Shown one piece after another: positions 63,737 to 64,000 of a stretch of 64,000 nt of DNA. Location: assembly GCA_016712275.1 (NCBI GenBank), contig JADJRI010000022.1, positions 1 through 64,000 on the forward strand, in the 5' to 3' direction. Source of the DNA: Planctomycetota bacterium (GTDB taxonomy: Bacteria; Planctomycetota; Phycisphaerae; UBA1845; UTPLA1). Below the pieces are notes generated by a model that was given only the letters and a program-made list of their open reading frames with translations, was not told the DNA's origin and made no database searches. Position 1 is the first letter of the stretch, and each line of letters starts with the position of its first letter. Made by a program: the position numbers and the translations under genes.

Positions 63737-64000
63737 ATGAGCCATGAGCCGGCAAATTCCCAGTTACAGGTTCCAAAGTGGGAAAAATCGCTGGGCAGCG
63801 CCGGGCTGATTTGTCTGTTTATCGCTTTCATCCATGTCATTCTGACCCGCCTGTGTTGGGCGAATATCCCGCTGCAGACCGACACAGGAATGTGGGCCTA
63901 CATCGGTGGGCGCATTCTGAATGGCGCGCTGCCTTATCGAGACTTATGGGAGAGCAAGCCACCCGGCGTCTACTATGTGTTTGCGGCGGTTGAGGGACTG
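63737..64000 (+). CDS. GT39/PMT-like membrane glycosyltransferase, N-terminal part (cut by window edge)
   Basis: ATG 63737 with GGAGG at 63723-63727 (9 nt spacing), open to the right edge (88 codons). First membrane helix: SLGSAGLICLFIAFIHVIL. It is followed by the family's first loop with the catalytic-type Asp: LQTDTGMWAYIGGRILNGAL and PYRDLWESKPPGVYYVFAAV. This matches lipid-linked-sugar glycosyltransferases (ArnT/PMT, DUF2029-like: DLW-x-x-KPPG). It would transfer a sugar from a polyprenyl carrier to lipid A, protein or polymer on the outer face of the inner membrane. Divergent from the DUF3352-like gene. Confidence 0.7.
   Translation, partial: MSHEPANSQLQVPKWEKSLGSAGLICLFIAFIHVILTRLCWANIPLQTDTGMWAYIGGRILNGALPYRDLWESKPPGVYYVFAAVEGL

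Noticed and set aside
1..64000. tRNA, rRNA, CRISPR arrays, integrases and transposases
   Set aside because: Searched by eye for cloverleaf ends, T-loop sequences, regularly spaced direct repeats and transposase motifs; nothing supportable. A covariance-model search would be decisive for small RNAs.

Overview
The window looks like a chromosomal stretch of a planctomycete, most likely a Phycisphaerae-type bacterium. The reasons are secreted proteins ending in dockerin-like EF-hand repeats without any cellulosome genes, a giant DUF11/propeller surface protein, several membrane proteins carrying zinc ribbons of the CPxCxYxLT...CPECG type, and moderately GC-rich coding sequence. I found no rRNA, tRNA, CRISPR array, integrase or transposase. 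Most of the DNA is protein coding on both strands.

Layout. 0-8.3 kb: very large secreted proteins (an RHS-type protein cut by the window edge, a dockerin/DUF11 giant, and a lactonase-like propeller with dockerin). 9-18.1 kb: a phosphohexomutase homologue whose four signature loops are all altered, a repeat-rich accessory patch (8-bp, 21-bp and ~45-bp repeats around a GIY-YIG protein and an FN3 protein), acetyl-CoA synthetase, a DUF3052 protein and a DEAD-box helicase. 18.1-23.9 kb (minus): a quinone operon ubiD - zinc-ribbon membrane protein - menG - large membrane protein - ubiX. 24-31.6 kb: envelope and exopolysaccharide functions (zinc-ribbon membrane protein, polysaccharide deacetylase, ATP-grasp ligase, two GT4 glycosyltransferases) with dihydrolipoamide dehydrogenase between them. 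31.7-35.5 kb (minus): a compact three-gene secretion unit (repetitive surface protein, metzincin, small dockerin protein). 36-45 kb: YlbF-family protein, RNase R, and gcvT-gcvH-gcvP, followed by a CDF metal transporter. 45-48 kb: two GT2 glycosyltransferases and a TolB-like lipoprotein. 48-55 kb: ymdB-like phosphoesterase, GNAT, xseA, xseB, prenyl synthase, dxs. 55-64 kb: TlpA-like protein, protein-arginyl/leucyl transferase, HDOD protein, TPPII-like subtilase, a large secreted protein of unknown function, and the start of a GT39-like membrane glycosyltransferase cut by the right edge.

How the genes work together. The glycine cleavage system is complete in the window (T, H and P clustered; L = lpd about 11 kb away). 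dxs and the polyprenyl synthase supply isoprenoids, while UbiD, UbiX and MenG modify the quinone head group, so a large part of quinone supply is encoded here. The glycosyltransferases, deacetylase, ATP-grasp ligase and secreted giants point to heavy investment in the cell surface.

An important caveat is that about half of the recognisable genes are broken by one or more frame changes, including housekeeping genes (acs, rnr, gcvH, gcvP, xseA, ubiX, ubiD). Several, though not all, fall at short homopolymers, and protein similarity resumes immediately in the next frame. The most economical explanation is uncorrected indel error in the assembly rather than gene decay. I give fragments with their own coordinates where they are large, and describe the whole gene in the text.
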